A DNA stretch of 54,208 bases from Chloroflexota bacterium (GTDB lineage Bacteria > Chloroflexota > Ktedonobacteria > Ktedonobacterales > Ktedonobacteraceae): contig CADDYT010000027.1 in the NCBI GenBank assembly GCA_902810755.1, positions 1-54,208 of the forward strand. The letters run 5' to 3'. Under the pieces are notes generated by a model, which saw nothing but the letters and a program-made list of their open reading frames with translations, ran no database searches and was not told the DNA's origin. A program made the translations under genes and the position numbers. Positions 46,453-54,208 of the stretch are shown in pieces; within the stretch, counting starts at the first letter, position 1, and each line of letters opens with the position of its first letter.

Positions 46453-46823
46453 TGGCGCTCGCCGTCCGCCTCGCGCCACGGGTGAGTGAGGTTCGTCGGG
46501 TCTGAAGAAGGACGACAACATCTCCTCTCTGTCGCGTATGGCTTCTCCGTTCTGGTCAATGCTGTGCTGGCAACTCGCGCACTGATGCGCAAGGCGCTGA
46601 TCCTCCTCGAGGGCAGCGGCCTTATCGCCCTGGTACTCTCATGGCGGGGCCTCGCTCGTCGGTACGAGGGGTCCATGCTCTCTTCCAACCCATGTCACAA
46701 GGCAAGCAATCAGTTTCACCAAAGCAGCGTATGAACCATGATGACAAATGACAACAGAAAGGGAGTCTTGCAACATTTACACCAGTACCGTTGTACCGAA
46801 ACGCCGGTCGTCCTTTGCCTCGC
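46453..46823. other. Gap between convergent genes
   Basis: A rightward frame at about 46486-46734 contains a hydrophobic stretch (FSVLVNAVLATRALM) but no start site; it may be a relic. No terminator hairpin is obvious for either flanking gene. Confidence 0.35.
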
Positions 46824-47627
46824 CTAGCACAGGCTGCGGATACTTCCGCCATCGACACCCCACACGCTTGCTGTAACATAGGAGGCCCGGCTCGAAGCGA
46901 GGAACACGATGACGTTAGCTACCTCTTCTGGCTTGCCCAGCCGACCCAGCGGGAGCCTTCGCAAGCTCAGTTCGTAGGCCACCGCCTCTTCCGCCGGACG
47001 CTGATGGAGCAGCGCCAGCCCATCGGCAAGGCCGCCAGGTCTGGTCCACAATGGTGTTCGGATGGGACCAGGGGCCACCGCATTGACGCGAATGAGCGGG
47101 GCTTGCTCATAGGCCAGCGTTTTGGTCAGCGAGAGCACCGCCGCTTTGGCTGCGGCGTAGTCGGCAAAACTGGTCTCCGGCTGCCGGGCGAGATCCGAGG
47201 CATTGTTGGTGATACAGCCACGGCCCTGCGCACGCATCAATGGCAGCACGTAGTCACAGGCACGTTTGTAGCTCATGAAATTGAGCTGCCAGGTGCTTAT
47301 CCAATCTGCATCCGAGAGTCGCTCGAATGAGCGCAGTTTGCAGACCCCAACGTTGTTCACCAGCACATCAATCTGTCCTTCGTAGGCTTCAAGCGCCTCC
47401 TCTATGCCTGCTTCGACCCCATAGCGCGTCGAGAGATCGGCCACGGCAACGCTAACCGCAATGCCCCTGGCCCCGAGGTCTTGCGCCAGGATGCTCAGGC
47501 CGTCCTCATCGAGATCGACCAGCGCCAGCTGCGCACCTTCCTCCGCAAAGGCACGGGCGGTTGCCGCACCGATACCACCTGCGGCCCCGGTGATCAGTAC
47601 TACCTTGTCGCGTAAGTCCAGTTCCAC
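46824..47627 (-). CDS. Short-chain dehydrogenase/reductase
   Basis: 267 residues from GTG 47627 with GAGGAAG upstream; an upstream ATG at 47693 would overlap the cupin gene and lacks a site. VVLITGAAGGIGAATARAF is the NAD(P) loop, ALVDLDEDG places an acidic residue after the second strand (NAD preference), VLVNNVGV the adenine pocket, and FADYAAAKAAVLSL the catalytic Tyr-x-x-x-Lys; GCITNNASD supplies the Ser. Last gene of the leftward cyclitol-type operon; likely oxidises or reduces a ring hydroxyl or keto group. Confidence 0.9.
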   Translation of the reverse strand: MELDLRDKVVLITGAAGGIGAATARAFAEEGAQLALVDLDEDGLSILAQDLGARGIAVSVAVADLSTRYGVEAGIEEALEAYEGQIDVLVNNVGVCKLRSFERLSDADWISTWQLNFMSYKRACDYVLPLMRAQGRGCITNNASDLARQPETSFADYAAAKAAVLSLTKTLAYEQAPLIRVNAVAPGPIRTPLWTRPGGLADGLALLHQRPAEEAVAYELSLRRLPLGRLGKPEEVANVIVFLASSRASYVTASVWGVDGGSIRSLC

Positions 47628-47689
47628 GGTTTTCTTCCTCTCTGTTTTGCGTGACCATAAGAAACGTGATGAGCCGCGCTCACTCCACA

Positions 47690-48451
47690 TCATCGTCCTG
47701 TTGCCTGGTAGACTTCTATGCAGATGAGTTCAAGCGGTTTCTCAGAAGAGGCATTGGCAATGCGTCTGGACATGCCAGCAGGCACGGCGAGGCAGAGACC
47801 GGTACTGCCAGAGATGCTTTCCTCCTCGAAGGTCATCTCGGCCTGCCCATCCACTACAAAGAGTACCTGGTCCCGTCCTTCCCGCTGGCAGAAGCCCAGT
47901 TCCTCGGCTGGGGGCAGTTCCACCACCGTCAATTGCCCCCAGTTGCCAGTGAAATACCAGGAAAGGTCAATGCAGGCCGAACGAATCGCATTCGGTGTTC
48001 CCGCTAATGAAGGTGATGGCTGAAGCCTACTGCGCAGGGGGATCTGAGCAGGCTCTCGCGCTGAACCTGAAGCTGTTCTACCAGGATAGACTTCGACCAC
48101 AAAAAAGGTCATATCTTGTCTGGAGTAGTTGGCAAGGCCATGGCTGGCTCCCAGCGGCGTCGTGATCAGATCGCCTGCCGCCACCTGCAGGTGCTTTTCG
48201 TTGAGGTCCATCGTCGCTCTGCCACTGAGAATATAATAGATTTCCTCTGTCTTCTCATGCATGTGCATGCCAATGGAGGAGCCGGAAGGAACGACCACAT
48301 ATTCGACACAGTGCAAATGCCCATCCAGATGCATGCCGTTGATCAACTGCTTCCAGTAACAGACTCCTGCACCCCCGATCAACTGACGAGTGATACCTAA
48401 CTGCTTCGTATCGTTGGTGATGGGTCCGTAGGTATAGGCTTTATTCATCAT
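47690..48451 (-). CDS. Bicupin protein
   Basis: 253 residues with two cupin barrels. The first holds GSSIGMHMHEKTEEIYYILSGRATMDLN, a complete metal-binding H-x-H...E motif with the later GASHGL His. The second (FCQREGRDQVLFVVDGQAEMTFE, then LAVPAGMSRRIAN) keeps the fold but has lost the His-x-His, so one metal site is expected. Bicupins act as dioxygenases, isomerases or epimerases. It lies between the cyclase and SDR genes in one operon and may act on a cyclic keto sugar. This is inference from context. Confidence 0.85.
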   Translation of the reverse strand: MMNKAYTYGPITNDTKQLGITRQLIGGAGVCYWKQLINGMHLDGHLHCVEYVVVPSGSSIGMHMHEKTEEIYYILSGRATMDLNEKHLQVAAGDLITTPLGASHGLANYSRQDMTFFVVEVYPGRTASGSAREPAQIPLRSRLQPSPSLAGTPNAIRSACIDLSWYFTGNWGQLTVVELPPAEELGFCQREGRDQVLFVVDGQAEMTFEEESISGSTGLCLAVPAGMSRRIANASSEKPLELICIEVYQATGR

Positions 48452-48522
48452 TTCTTTTCACTTTCTGAACGGATGCTCTCTGTCTCTCATGCCGTCTTTG
48501 GAGGGCTGAGGCACTGCCAACC

Positions 48523-49683
48523 CTATCCGTGCTGCAGAGAGATCATCGCGGCAGCGACTTGATTGGCAGGAACAGCGGTCAGAATGGTTCCCTCATGACG
48601 ATGCGGTTTTCCCAGTCGCTCTAATAGCACCATTGAATAAGCACCATGCTGCACCGGAAGATAGCCACGTTTGTTATCCCGAGAAAGAGCGGCTACCACT
48701 GCCTGAGCTGAGAGAGCCGGTGGAATGAGAGTGGGCGCGCCGTTGCGCTGGAGCAGTTCGAGGTGCGCTTGCTCGTCTTCGGCGCTGAGTAGCCCCATCA
48801 GACATGAGATGCGCGCCTCCACGAGCATGCCCAATCCCACCGCAAAGCCATGCGGAAGCGGACTCTCCGGCAGTCTCTCCTGCGCCAGCCACTCCAGCGC
48901 ATGGCCGACGGTATGGCCGTACTCCAGCACCAGCGCGTCGTGCTTTTCCTGTGGATCCTCCTGCATGACCGAACTTTTGGCGGCCACACACAGTTCGATG
49001 AAGTGCAGATACTGCTCAGGGGAATATATCCCTGTCGGGTTGAGCAGGGAGAGCAGTTCGTGATAGCGCTGCGGGCAGATGGCGAGGACATTTTTAATCA
49101 CTTCGCACAGCGCCGACTGGATTTCGCTGGCAGGCAGCCAGTTCAGATAGGCCAGGTCATTCCAGACAAACTGGGGCGCATAGAAGGTCCCCAGGTGGTT
49201 CTTACCCAGAGCCGAGTTGACGGCCTGCTTCAAGGAGAGGACGCTATCAGACATCGCCAGCAGCGTGGTGGGGATATGCACGAAGCGGATCCCCCGGAAG
49301 AGCAAGGCTGCCAGCAGCCCGGCCATGTTGCCGACCAGCCCACCTCCCAGAGCCAGAATACAGGAACGTCTACTTACTCCTACCGTCAGCGCCTCCTGCG
49401 CCAGTTCCTCGATAGTACTCAGCGTTTTGGCCCGCTCTCCCCCGGCAAAGGTCAGCACGGTGCAGGAAGAGATCTGCGCCACCCACCTCACGGCTTCTTC
49501 CAGCAATGCCGTGGGAAAGGTGGCATCAGTCACGAGTACGAAATGGTCAGCGTGCAGTGCCACAAGATGCGTCAACAACTCCGGCCAGGCATTGGGGCCA
49601 GATCTCACGTAGTAGGGATAGCGGTGATCGCCAAAAGAAATCACCTGATCGAGAGTGATGGCACGATCCTCTACAGGAGCCAT
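48523..49683 (-). CDS. Sugar-phosphate cyclase, 2-deoxy-scyllo-inosose synthase-like
   Basis: 386 residues, a dehydroquinate-synthase-fold enzyme. LALGGGLVGNMAG (113-121) binds NAD; SDSVLSLKQAVN (145-156) with GKNHLGTFYAP is the signature I know from DOI synthases such as BtrC, where true dehydroquinate synthases read D-S-S-V-G-G-K. E194, H257/H261 (EYGHTVGH) and H278 are the metal ligands, and DNKRGY with SMVLLERLGKP matches the DOI synthase C-terminus. It would convert glucose 6-phosphate to 2-deoxy-scyllo-inosose, the first step to 2-deoxystreptamine-type aminoglycosides. The next gene upstream is a zinc dehydrogenase of the kind used later in that route. No aminotransferase is in the window. 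Confidence 0.85.
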   Translation of the reverse strand: MAPVEDRAITLDQVISFGDHRYPYYVRSGPNAWPELLTHLVALHADHFVLVTDATFPTALLEEAVRWVAQISSCTVLTFAGGERAKTLSTIEELAQEALTVGVSRRSCILALGGGLVGNMAGLLAALLFRGIRFVHIPTTLLAMSDSVLSLKQAVNSALGKNHLGTFYAPQFVWNDLAYLNWLPASEIQSALCEVIKNVLAICPQRYHELLSLLNPTGIYSPEQYLHFIELCVAAKSSVMQEDPQEKHDALVLEYGHTVGHALEWLAQERLPESPLPHGFAVGLGMLVEARISCLMGLLSAEDEQAHLELLQRNGAPTLIPPALSAQAVVAALSRDNKRGYLPVQHGAYSMVLLERLGKPHRHEGTILTAVPANQVAAAMISLQHG

Positions 49684-49780
49684 AGTTTTACCTGCCTTTC
49701 TCAGTGATTGCCTTTCAATAAGACAGAAGCCGCGTCAGTCAGAGCCAACGAGCATCTGTTGTTTTCAGGAGAAGACCTGC

Positions 49781-50839
49781 TCAGGACAGATGAACGAGTA
49801 TTTTGCCATGTGTTCTGCCTTCGGCAAGGGCGAGCAAACCATCCGGCACCAATCGCTCCAGCGTGATGACGCGATCGAGGACACGCGAGGCCAGATCAGA
49901 GGTGGCGAGCATCATCAGGGCCTGGGGAAGGTCGAGATCGCAGACATGCCCATTGGAGGAAAGCACCTCCACTTCCCGCAGCACCAGATCGTGAAGGTCC
50001 AGCGCCACCGGCTGCCCTTGCAATCCCACCAGCAGCACCCGGCCACCGCGACGGGCGGCGGCCAGGGCCAGAGATGGCGAGGACGATGCGCCAGAGGCTT
50101 CGATGACGACATCTGCCCCACCGCCATGGGTAAGTTGATGAATAACGCTGAGGGGGTCATCCTTGAGCACCTGAATCAAGGAGGTTGCCCCCAGTTGCGC
50201 CGCCCGCGCCAAACGTTGCTCATCGACATCCAGGGCTATGATGGAGGTGATGCCCCTGGCTTGAGCGGCAGCCAGAATGAAGGCTCCAATGCCGCCGACC
50301 CCGATCAGCGCCAGACGGTCCCCTTTGCGCACACCGCTCCGCCGCAGCGCATGCAAGGCAATCGCCATCGGTTGAGCCATAGCCGCGCTCTCATCAGAAC
50401 AGGAATCTGGCACCACATGGCACATGCACGCAGGAACCTTGACCAGATTGGCCAGGCCTCCATTGGCATGCAAACCATAAACAAAGTAGCGGGTACAGAG
50501 GTTGCTTTGCCCGGCCAGACACCAGCGACATGCTCCACACCACATGCCTGCGCCCGGCACGACGCGCTGGCCCACTGCCAGTCCTTCCACTTCTGGCCCC
50601 AGAGCGACGATCTGCCCGACAAACTCATGCCCCAGAATCAGTGGGCCACAATGTCCGCTGACAGGGTGTTGTGCTTGCAGGGGAATCAGGTGTGGGCCAT
50701 GCAGAAATTCAGCCGCGTCGGTCCCGCAAATCCCGGCGCAGCTAACCTCTAGCACCACTTCCCCCGGTCCCGGTGCAGCAGGTTCGGGAACCATTTCGAT
50801 ACGCACATCACGCCTTCCATAGTACCTTGCCGCTTTCAA
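49781..50839 (-). CDS. Zinc-dependent medium-chain alcohol dehydrogenase
   Basis: 352 residues; the start is TTG 50839 with AGGAGGG five bases upstream, no ATG being better placed. CAGICGTDAAEF (catalytic Cys), LILGHEFVGQIV (His-Glu) and MWCGACRWCLAGQSNLC (four structural Cys) are complete, and ALIGVGGIGAFI is the NAD loop. It resembles butanediol/sorbitol dehydrogenases and 2-deoxy-scyllo-inosamine dehydrogenases. Beside a DOI synthase-like gene, oxidation of an inosamine or cyclitol hydroxyl is the best guess. No aminotransferase in sight, so the substrate could be the unaminated cyclitol. Confidence 0.88.
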   Translation of the reverse strand: MKAARYYGRRDVRIEMVPEPAAPGPGEVVLEVSCAGICGTDAAEFLHGPHLIPLQAQHPVSGHCGPLILGHEFVGQIVALGPEVEGLAVGQRVVPGAGMWCGACRWCLAGQSNLCTRYFVYGLHANGGLANLVKVPACMCHVVPDSCSDESAAMAQPMAIALHALRRSGVRKGDRLALIGVGGIGAFILAAAQARGITSIIALDVDEQRLARAAQLGATSLIQVLKDDPLSVIHQLTHGGGADVVIEASGASSSPSLALAAARRGGRVLLVGLQGQPVALDLHDLVLREVEVLSSNGHVCDLDLPQALMMLATSDLASRVLDRVITLERLVPDGLLALAEGRTHGKILVHLS

Positions 50840-50902
50840 AGCTTCCCTCCTTCTGTTTGAGCTGAATCGTCATGAAAGAACTCCTCACTGGTCTCCCCCG
50901 GC

Positions 50903-53113
50903 TTATGTAAGCGAGACTGCCGCACAGGCAACAGGTCTCTTGCCATGGCGCAAAGACGTTCCCCGAATGGCGCTCAGCTTGTGCTGCCGCGCCTGCAGAC
51001 GAGTGTTTAGCAAGCTTTTTGGAGCAACATGCGTCTCTCTTTTACGTCCTTTCGCCTTCTGTGCGGTCATCGCTTGCAAGCGGCGTATCTGGTGCAAGCG
51101 CTCGTACTCCCGCCGACGCAGCCAGTCACTGATGTCTGCTTTCAGAGATTGCAAGGACTCCATGGATGGAGGCATATAGGCCGAGCAGGCTGCCAGAAAG
51201 GCCGTCATCACCGCTTCTGATGCCATACCCTCTTCATGAGAGGAGCCTCTTGCTTGCCGGTCGGCCTCCATCCGCAAAGACCGGACAGCTCCCTTCTCGC
51301 CCTGGCCCTCTCGCGATGGCGAGAACTGCACGTCTGGCTCACTTGCAAGCACCGGCATTTCCACCAATTGTGCCAGCAGACCTAGAGAGCGTTCTATCGT
51401 CTTCTTCTGCATCAGTGGTACAGCCACTTGAACGGATGAACGTTCATCACCTTCAGGCGTCATCGAACCTGTTAGGCAGAGGCCCCTAACCTGGTAAAAG
51501 ACCAGTTGGGTAAACAGGGGCCAGATCACCTGGTCAAAGAGGAGCTGGAATTGTTGCTCGTCGGCAAGCAGGTTGTCGGTTTCTCCTTGCAGGCCAGTCG
51601 AAGGTGTTGGAAACAGAACGGGCATCGCTCCTGCCTCCATCAGGCGCTCTACCAGAGTAGCATCCACACCACAAGAACCTCGCTGTTCCTCTTGTCGCTG
51701 TGAGCAGCAGTCAAGGCATGCCACGGGCGGCGGGAGTCGTGCTGGCAGCTCGACCTTACGTCGGCGTTGAAGCTGGGCAATGGCTGTCTGTACCTGTCTA
51801 TCCAGCTCCCGGCTGCTGTTGGCGTCATGTCTTCCAGCCGAGGTACGAACAGCTTGCTCTTGCGTCCTCTCATCCTTGCCAACTCTCCTCGGCGTCTGTA
51901 TCAATAAGGGTCCGGCCAGCAAGGCGGCGCTGATCGGGAGAAGGCCAATGAGGGCTAGCGCGCCAAAGGCGCTGGAAAACCCACCTGGACGGGCTAGCAA
52001 CAGACCGATGAGTGGTGGCCCCAGCGAGGAAGCCGGGGCCGAAAGCAGCGAAACCATGCCCTGCGCTGTTCCCGTCCCGATCCCGCTCTGCTGGCCCACC
52101 CGTCCGGCTTCGCTGAAGACCGCCGCATAGGGAAAGGTAGTGCCAAAGGAGAGCAAAGCGATGCCCATGCCAACAAGAGGAGCAACGTCCGTGGGAAGGG
52201 CGAGTAAGCCCACGCCCAGACAGGCGAGCAATGCTCCGACGCGCAGCAGCGACAAGGGACCAAATATCTTGCGGCTCAGCACCACGCCACCCAACGGACG
52301 AAAGACCATCCCGGCGAAGAGACCGATAGAGCCAAGCATGGCCGCCAGGGGAACCGGCAGCCCACATCTCGTCGCGAAATAGAGCGCCAGCCAGGGGGCG
52401 ATGGCTTGCCCGACACCCAGGGTTCCCAGATGAACCAGGCCCAGGCACCAGATGGCTGGCGTGCGCCAGCCAGCCGAGAGGTGACGCGGTGACAGAAGTG
52501 TTCTGCTGCCAGTTTCTTCACGGATGGCATTGAGCCAGAGCAGGCAGATAAACAGGGCGAAGACGCCCCAGCAGACAAAGCTCCCCTGCCAGCCAACGTG
52601 AACCACCAACTGAGGCGTCAGAAAGAGGCCCAGACCCGCGCCCGCCTGCATAGCTCCGCCATAGAGACCCTGACCAAGAGCAGTATACTTGCCCAGGCGA
52701 GCGGCAGCCTGTGACCCTGCGACGATAGCAGCCCCTGAACCCAGACCAATGATGGCTCGCCATAGCAGCATCCAGACCAGGTTCTCACAGAGCGGCAACA
52801 GACATCCGCCCAGCCCGATCAACAGCAAGGAGCCGGTGAGGACATGGCGTGACCCATACCGATCGGCCAGCATGCCGCCGGGCAGGTAGGTGCAGGCAAT
52901 GCCCGCGTACAACAAGGTGGAAAAGAGGCCGACTTGCCCACTGCTGATGTGCAGCGCGCTCTGCAGGAGTGGGATCAGCGGGCCATAATTGGTAAAATTG
53001 GCCGCGATCGAGAGAGCGGTAAGCAGCAACGCACCCATACGCACCACAACGGCAGTAGAAAGCGTTCCCGTTCTCGCTTGATGTTTGCCTATCGAGAGTT
53101 GCAACACCCACAC
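50903..53113 (-). CDS. MFS transporter with C-terminal degenerate C26 amidotransferase-like domain
   Basis: 736 residues; GTG start at 53113 or 53107. Residues 25-405 are a 12-helix major-facilitator transporter (LPGGMLADRYGSRH near 77 is the A-loop; inner-membrane exporter or importer). After a charged linker, residues 480-646 follow the C26 fold: GVDATLVERLMEAGAMPVLF, QVRGLCLTGSMTPEG, AQLVEMPVLA and SEAVMTAFLAACSAY, parallel to the C26 protein at 43726. The nucleophile C-x-G-x-Q segment is missing, so the domain cannot be a working amidotransferase. A basic tail of about 50 residues ends the protein. It may tie transport to the C26 enzyme or sense the substrate. In the leftward operon. Confidence 0.75.
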   Translation of the reverse strand: MWVLQLSIGKHQARTGTLSTAVVVRMGALLLTALSIAANFTNYGPLIPLLQSALHISSGQVGLFSTLLYAGIACTYLPGGMLADRYGSRHVLTGSLLLIGLGGCLLPLCENLVWMLLWRAIIGLGSGAAIVAGSQAAARLGKYTALGQGLYGGAMQAGAGLGLFLTPQLVVHVGWQGSFVCWGVFALFICLLWLNAIREETGSRTLLSPRHLSAGWRTPAIWCLGLVHLGTLGVGQAIAPWLALYFATRCGLPVPLAAMLGSIGLFAGMVFRPLGGVVLSRKIFGPLSLLRVGALLACLGVGLLALPTDVAPLVGMGIALLSFGTTFPYAAVFSEAGRVGQQSGIGTGTAQGMVSLLSAPASSLGPPLIGLLLARPGGFSSAFGALALIGLLPISAALLAGPLLIQTPRRVGKDERTQEQAVRTSAGRHDANSSRELDRQVQTAIAQLQRRRKVELPARLPPPVACLDCCSQRQEEQRGSCGVDATLVERLMEAGAMPVLFPTPSTGLQGETDNLLADEQQFQLLFDQVIWPLFTQLVFYQVRGLCLTGSMTPEGDERSSVQVAVPLMQKKTIERSLGLLAQLVEMPVLASEPDVQFSPSREGQGEKGAVRSLRMEADRQARGSSHEEGMASEAVMTAFLAACSAYMPPSMESLQSLKADISDWLRRREYERLHQIRRLQAMTAQKAKGRKRETHVAPKSLLNTRLQARQHKLSAIRGTSLRHGKRPVACAAVSLT

Positions 53114-53134
53114 CTCTTTCTGTTATCCCTGACT

Positions 53135-54040
53135 TCAAAGAGCCAGAGAACGCTCCTCTAACCCGGCATCCTCGGCCACGCTTAACGCGAGGGCCGACCA
53201 GTCCAGTTCTTCCCTTCCTTTGTTGAGAGCAGTCAGCAAGCGGTCGTGAACGAGGTGAGCCAGGGGCAGAGGCACGCGTTCGTAATTAGCCGTTTCCAGA
53301 CACAACCGCAGGTCCTTGAGACCAAGTGGCACGCGAAAGAGGGCAGAGGTATAGCGATGCTCGGCAATCATCGCCCCATAGCCCGTGTAGACCGGGCAGT
53401 GGAAAAGCGTCTGCCCGATCATGTCCAGGAAAGCCACACGGTCAATGTCGTATTTCTCGACCAGAGCCGCCGCTTCCGCCATTGCCTCTAAGGCTGAGGC
53501 AATCAGGAAATTAGCAGCGAGTTTGACGACGTTGGCTGCCTGCACCTCTTCACCAAAGTCGAAGAGCTGTTTGCCCAACACCTGCAACAAAGGCCACACC
53601 CGCTCTTTGGCTAAGGAGTTGCCGGACAGAAAGATAGCCAGCTTGCCCACTGCCGCGACATCCGGTCGGCCAAAAACGGTCGCCGTCACATAATGACTGC
53701 CTTGCCGGGCGTAGAGCCGAGCCAGTCGACGAGCGGCAGTCGGGGAGACGGTACTCATGGAGAGGTGGATGCCGCCTTGCCCAAGCCGGTTCAGCAAACC
53801 GTTCTCGCCTGCGACCACCTGCTCTAAGGCCTCGTCATCGGGAACCATGCTGATGACGATTCCACCTGCTTCCACCACCTCGCTGGGACGGTTGACCTGC
53901 TGTGCGCCCTGAGCCACCAGCGGTGCGATATTCTTGAGGTTCAAGTCGTAGACACGCAGGGCAAAGCCTGCGTTCAGCAGATTGCCTGCCATAGGTAAGC
54001 CCATATTGCCTGTGCCGATAAAGCCTATCGGTTGTTGCAT
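53135..54040 (-). CDS. Beta-hydroxyacid dehydrogenase (3-hydroxyisobutyrate dehydrogenase family)
   Basis: 301 residues from ATG 54040 with GAGGAGA upstream. IGFIGTGNMGLPMAGNLLNAG is the NAD(P) loop, LSMSTVSPTAARRLA the substrate-binding segment, VFGRPDVAAVGKLAIFLSG the second conserved region and NVVKLAANFLIASALEAMAEA carries the catalytic Lys. Oxidises or reduces beta-hydroxy acids; some relatives reduce imines. It lies 21 bases before the MFS gene, in the same operon, so it probably acts on the same compound. Confidence 0.9.
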   Translation of the reverse strand: MQQPIGFIGTGNMGLPMAGNLLNAGFALRVYDLNLKNIAPLVAQGAQQVNRPSEVVEAGGIVISMVPDDEALEQVVAGENGLLNRLGQGGIHLSMSTVSPTAARRLARLYARQGSHYVTATVFGRPDVAAVGKLAIFLSGNSLAKERVWPLLQVLGKQLFDFGEEVQAANVVKLAANFLIASALEAMAEAAALVEKYDIDRVAFLDMIGQTLFHCPVYTGYGAMIAEHRYTSALFRVPLGLKDLRLCLETANYERVPLPLAHLVHDRLLTALNKGREELDWSALALSVAEDAGLEERSLAL

Positions 54041-54136
54041 GAAGTTCTCCTCTCGTTCTTCTCTTCTCTGTTGGGATATGCTCTCTGCCCGCCTGGCTGA
54101 GGCAGCGTGAGCAGGGATTGGCACTTGTGAGTGCCG

Positions 54137-54208
54137 TCACATCTGAGCATAGACAGCAATACCCTGACCACTGAGTGGGACAAAGATGTGGTTGTTCTGT
54201 GCATCGGC
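54137..54208 (-). CDS. C-terminus of a beta-propeller/lactonase-like protein (partial)
   Basis: 23 codons enter from the right edge and end in TGA at 54139-54137. The text (NNHIFVPLSGQGIAVYAQM) is a final propeller blade strand as seen in YncE/SMP-30-like proteins. It is co-directional with the operon starting at 54040 and separated by 96 bases, so it may be the preceding operon gene. Short, so uncertain. Confidence 0.5.
   Translation of the reverse strand, partial: ADAQNNHIFVPLSGQGIAVYAQM

Noticed and set aside
46486..46734. 82-codon rightward frame with a hydrophobic stretch
   Set aside because: No start site or family match; kept only as a note in the intergenic entry.

Overview
The window looks like a chromosomal segment of a moderately GC-rich, large-genome soil bacterium. 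Gene content points to the Chloroflexota class Ktedonobacteria: CHAD/Ppx polyphosphate genes, a DRG-type GTPase, a BTAD (SARP-like) regulator, many single-copy oxidoreductases, short coiled-coil and 90-residue proteins, and a tRNA gene without an encoded CCA. This placement is inference from gene style; no rRNA or marker gene is present. Promoters of the TTGACA-N17-TAGAAT type are readable in several places.

Layout. (1) 1-5940 is ordinary chromosome: the tail of an unseen gene with a strong terminator, a two-domain VOC protein, a leftward polyphosphate operon (Ppx/GppA-CHAD fusion, stand-alone CHAD, stand-alone HD), a TGS GTPase behind a structured leader, and tRNA-Leu(CAG). Two hairpin (MITE-like) repeats lie here. 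(2) 5941-28993 is a defence island next to the tRNA. It holds an XRE repressor and ImmA/IrrE-type protease pair, divergently transcribed from a complete three-gene pPIWI-RE operon (PD-(D/E)XK nuclease, DinG-type helicase, PIWI-family protein). Next come a 1706-residue STAND NTPase with an N-terminal nucleoside-phosphorylase-fold effector and a 1478-residue STAND NTPase with an N-terminal nuclease. Gene remnants and a defective IS630-family element close the island. (3) 29095-38568 is a set of metabolic genes: flavin-dependent oxidase, class II aldolase, a broken CocE/NonD hydrolase, carboxylesterase, FAD-linked oxidase, aldo/keto reductase and methyltransferase. (4) 38713-54208 looks like a specialised-metabolism locus. 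A BTAD regulator is translationally coupled to a glycine-oxidase-like enzyme, and a winged-helix regulator, a C26 glutamine-amidotransferase-like protein and an orphan protein follow. Opposite them runs a leftward operon: beta-propeller protein (partial), beta-hydroxyacid dehydrogenase, MFS transporter with a C-terminal domain, zinc alcohol dehydrogenase, 2-deoxy-scyllo-inosose-synthase-like cyclase, bicupin and SDR.

The most interesting systems are the pPIWI-RE operon with what looks like a damage- or infection-triggered XRE/ImmA switch, the phosphorylase-STAND protein (a predicted nucleotide-depleting immune effector), and the aminocyclitol-type locus, where the MFS transporter carries what appears to be a degenerate copy of the C26 amidotransferase fold encoded elsewhere in the same locus. 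All functional statements are predictions from sequence reading; no search was run.
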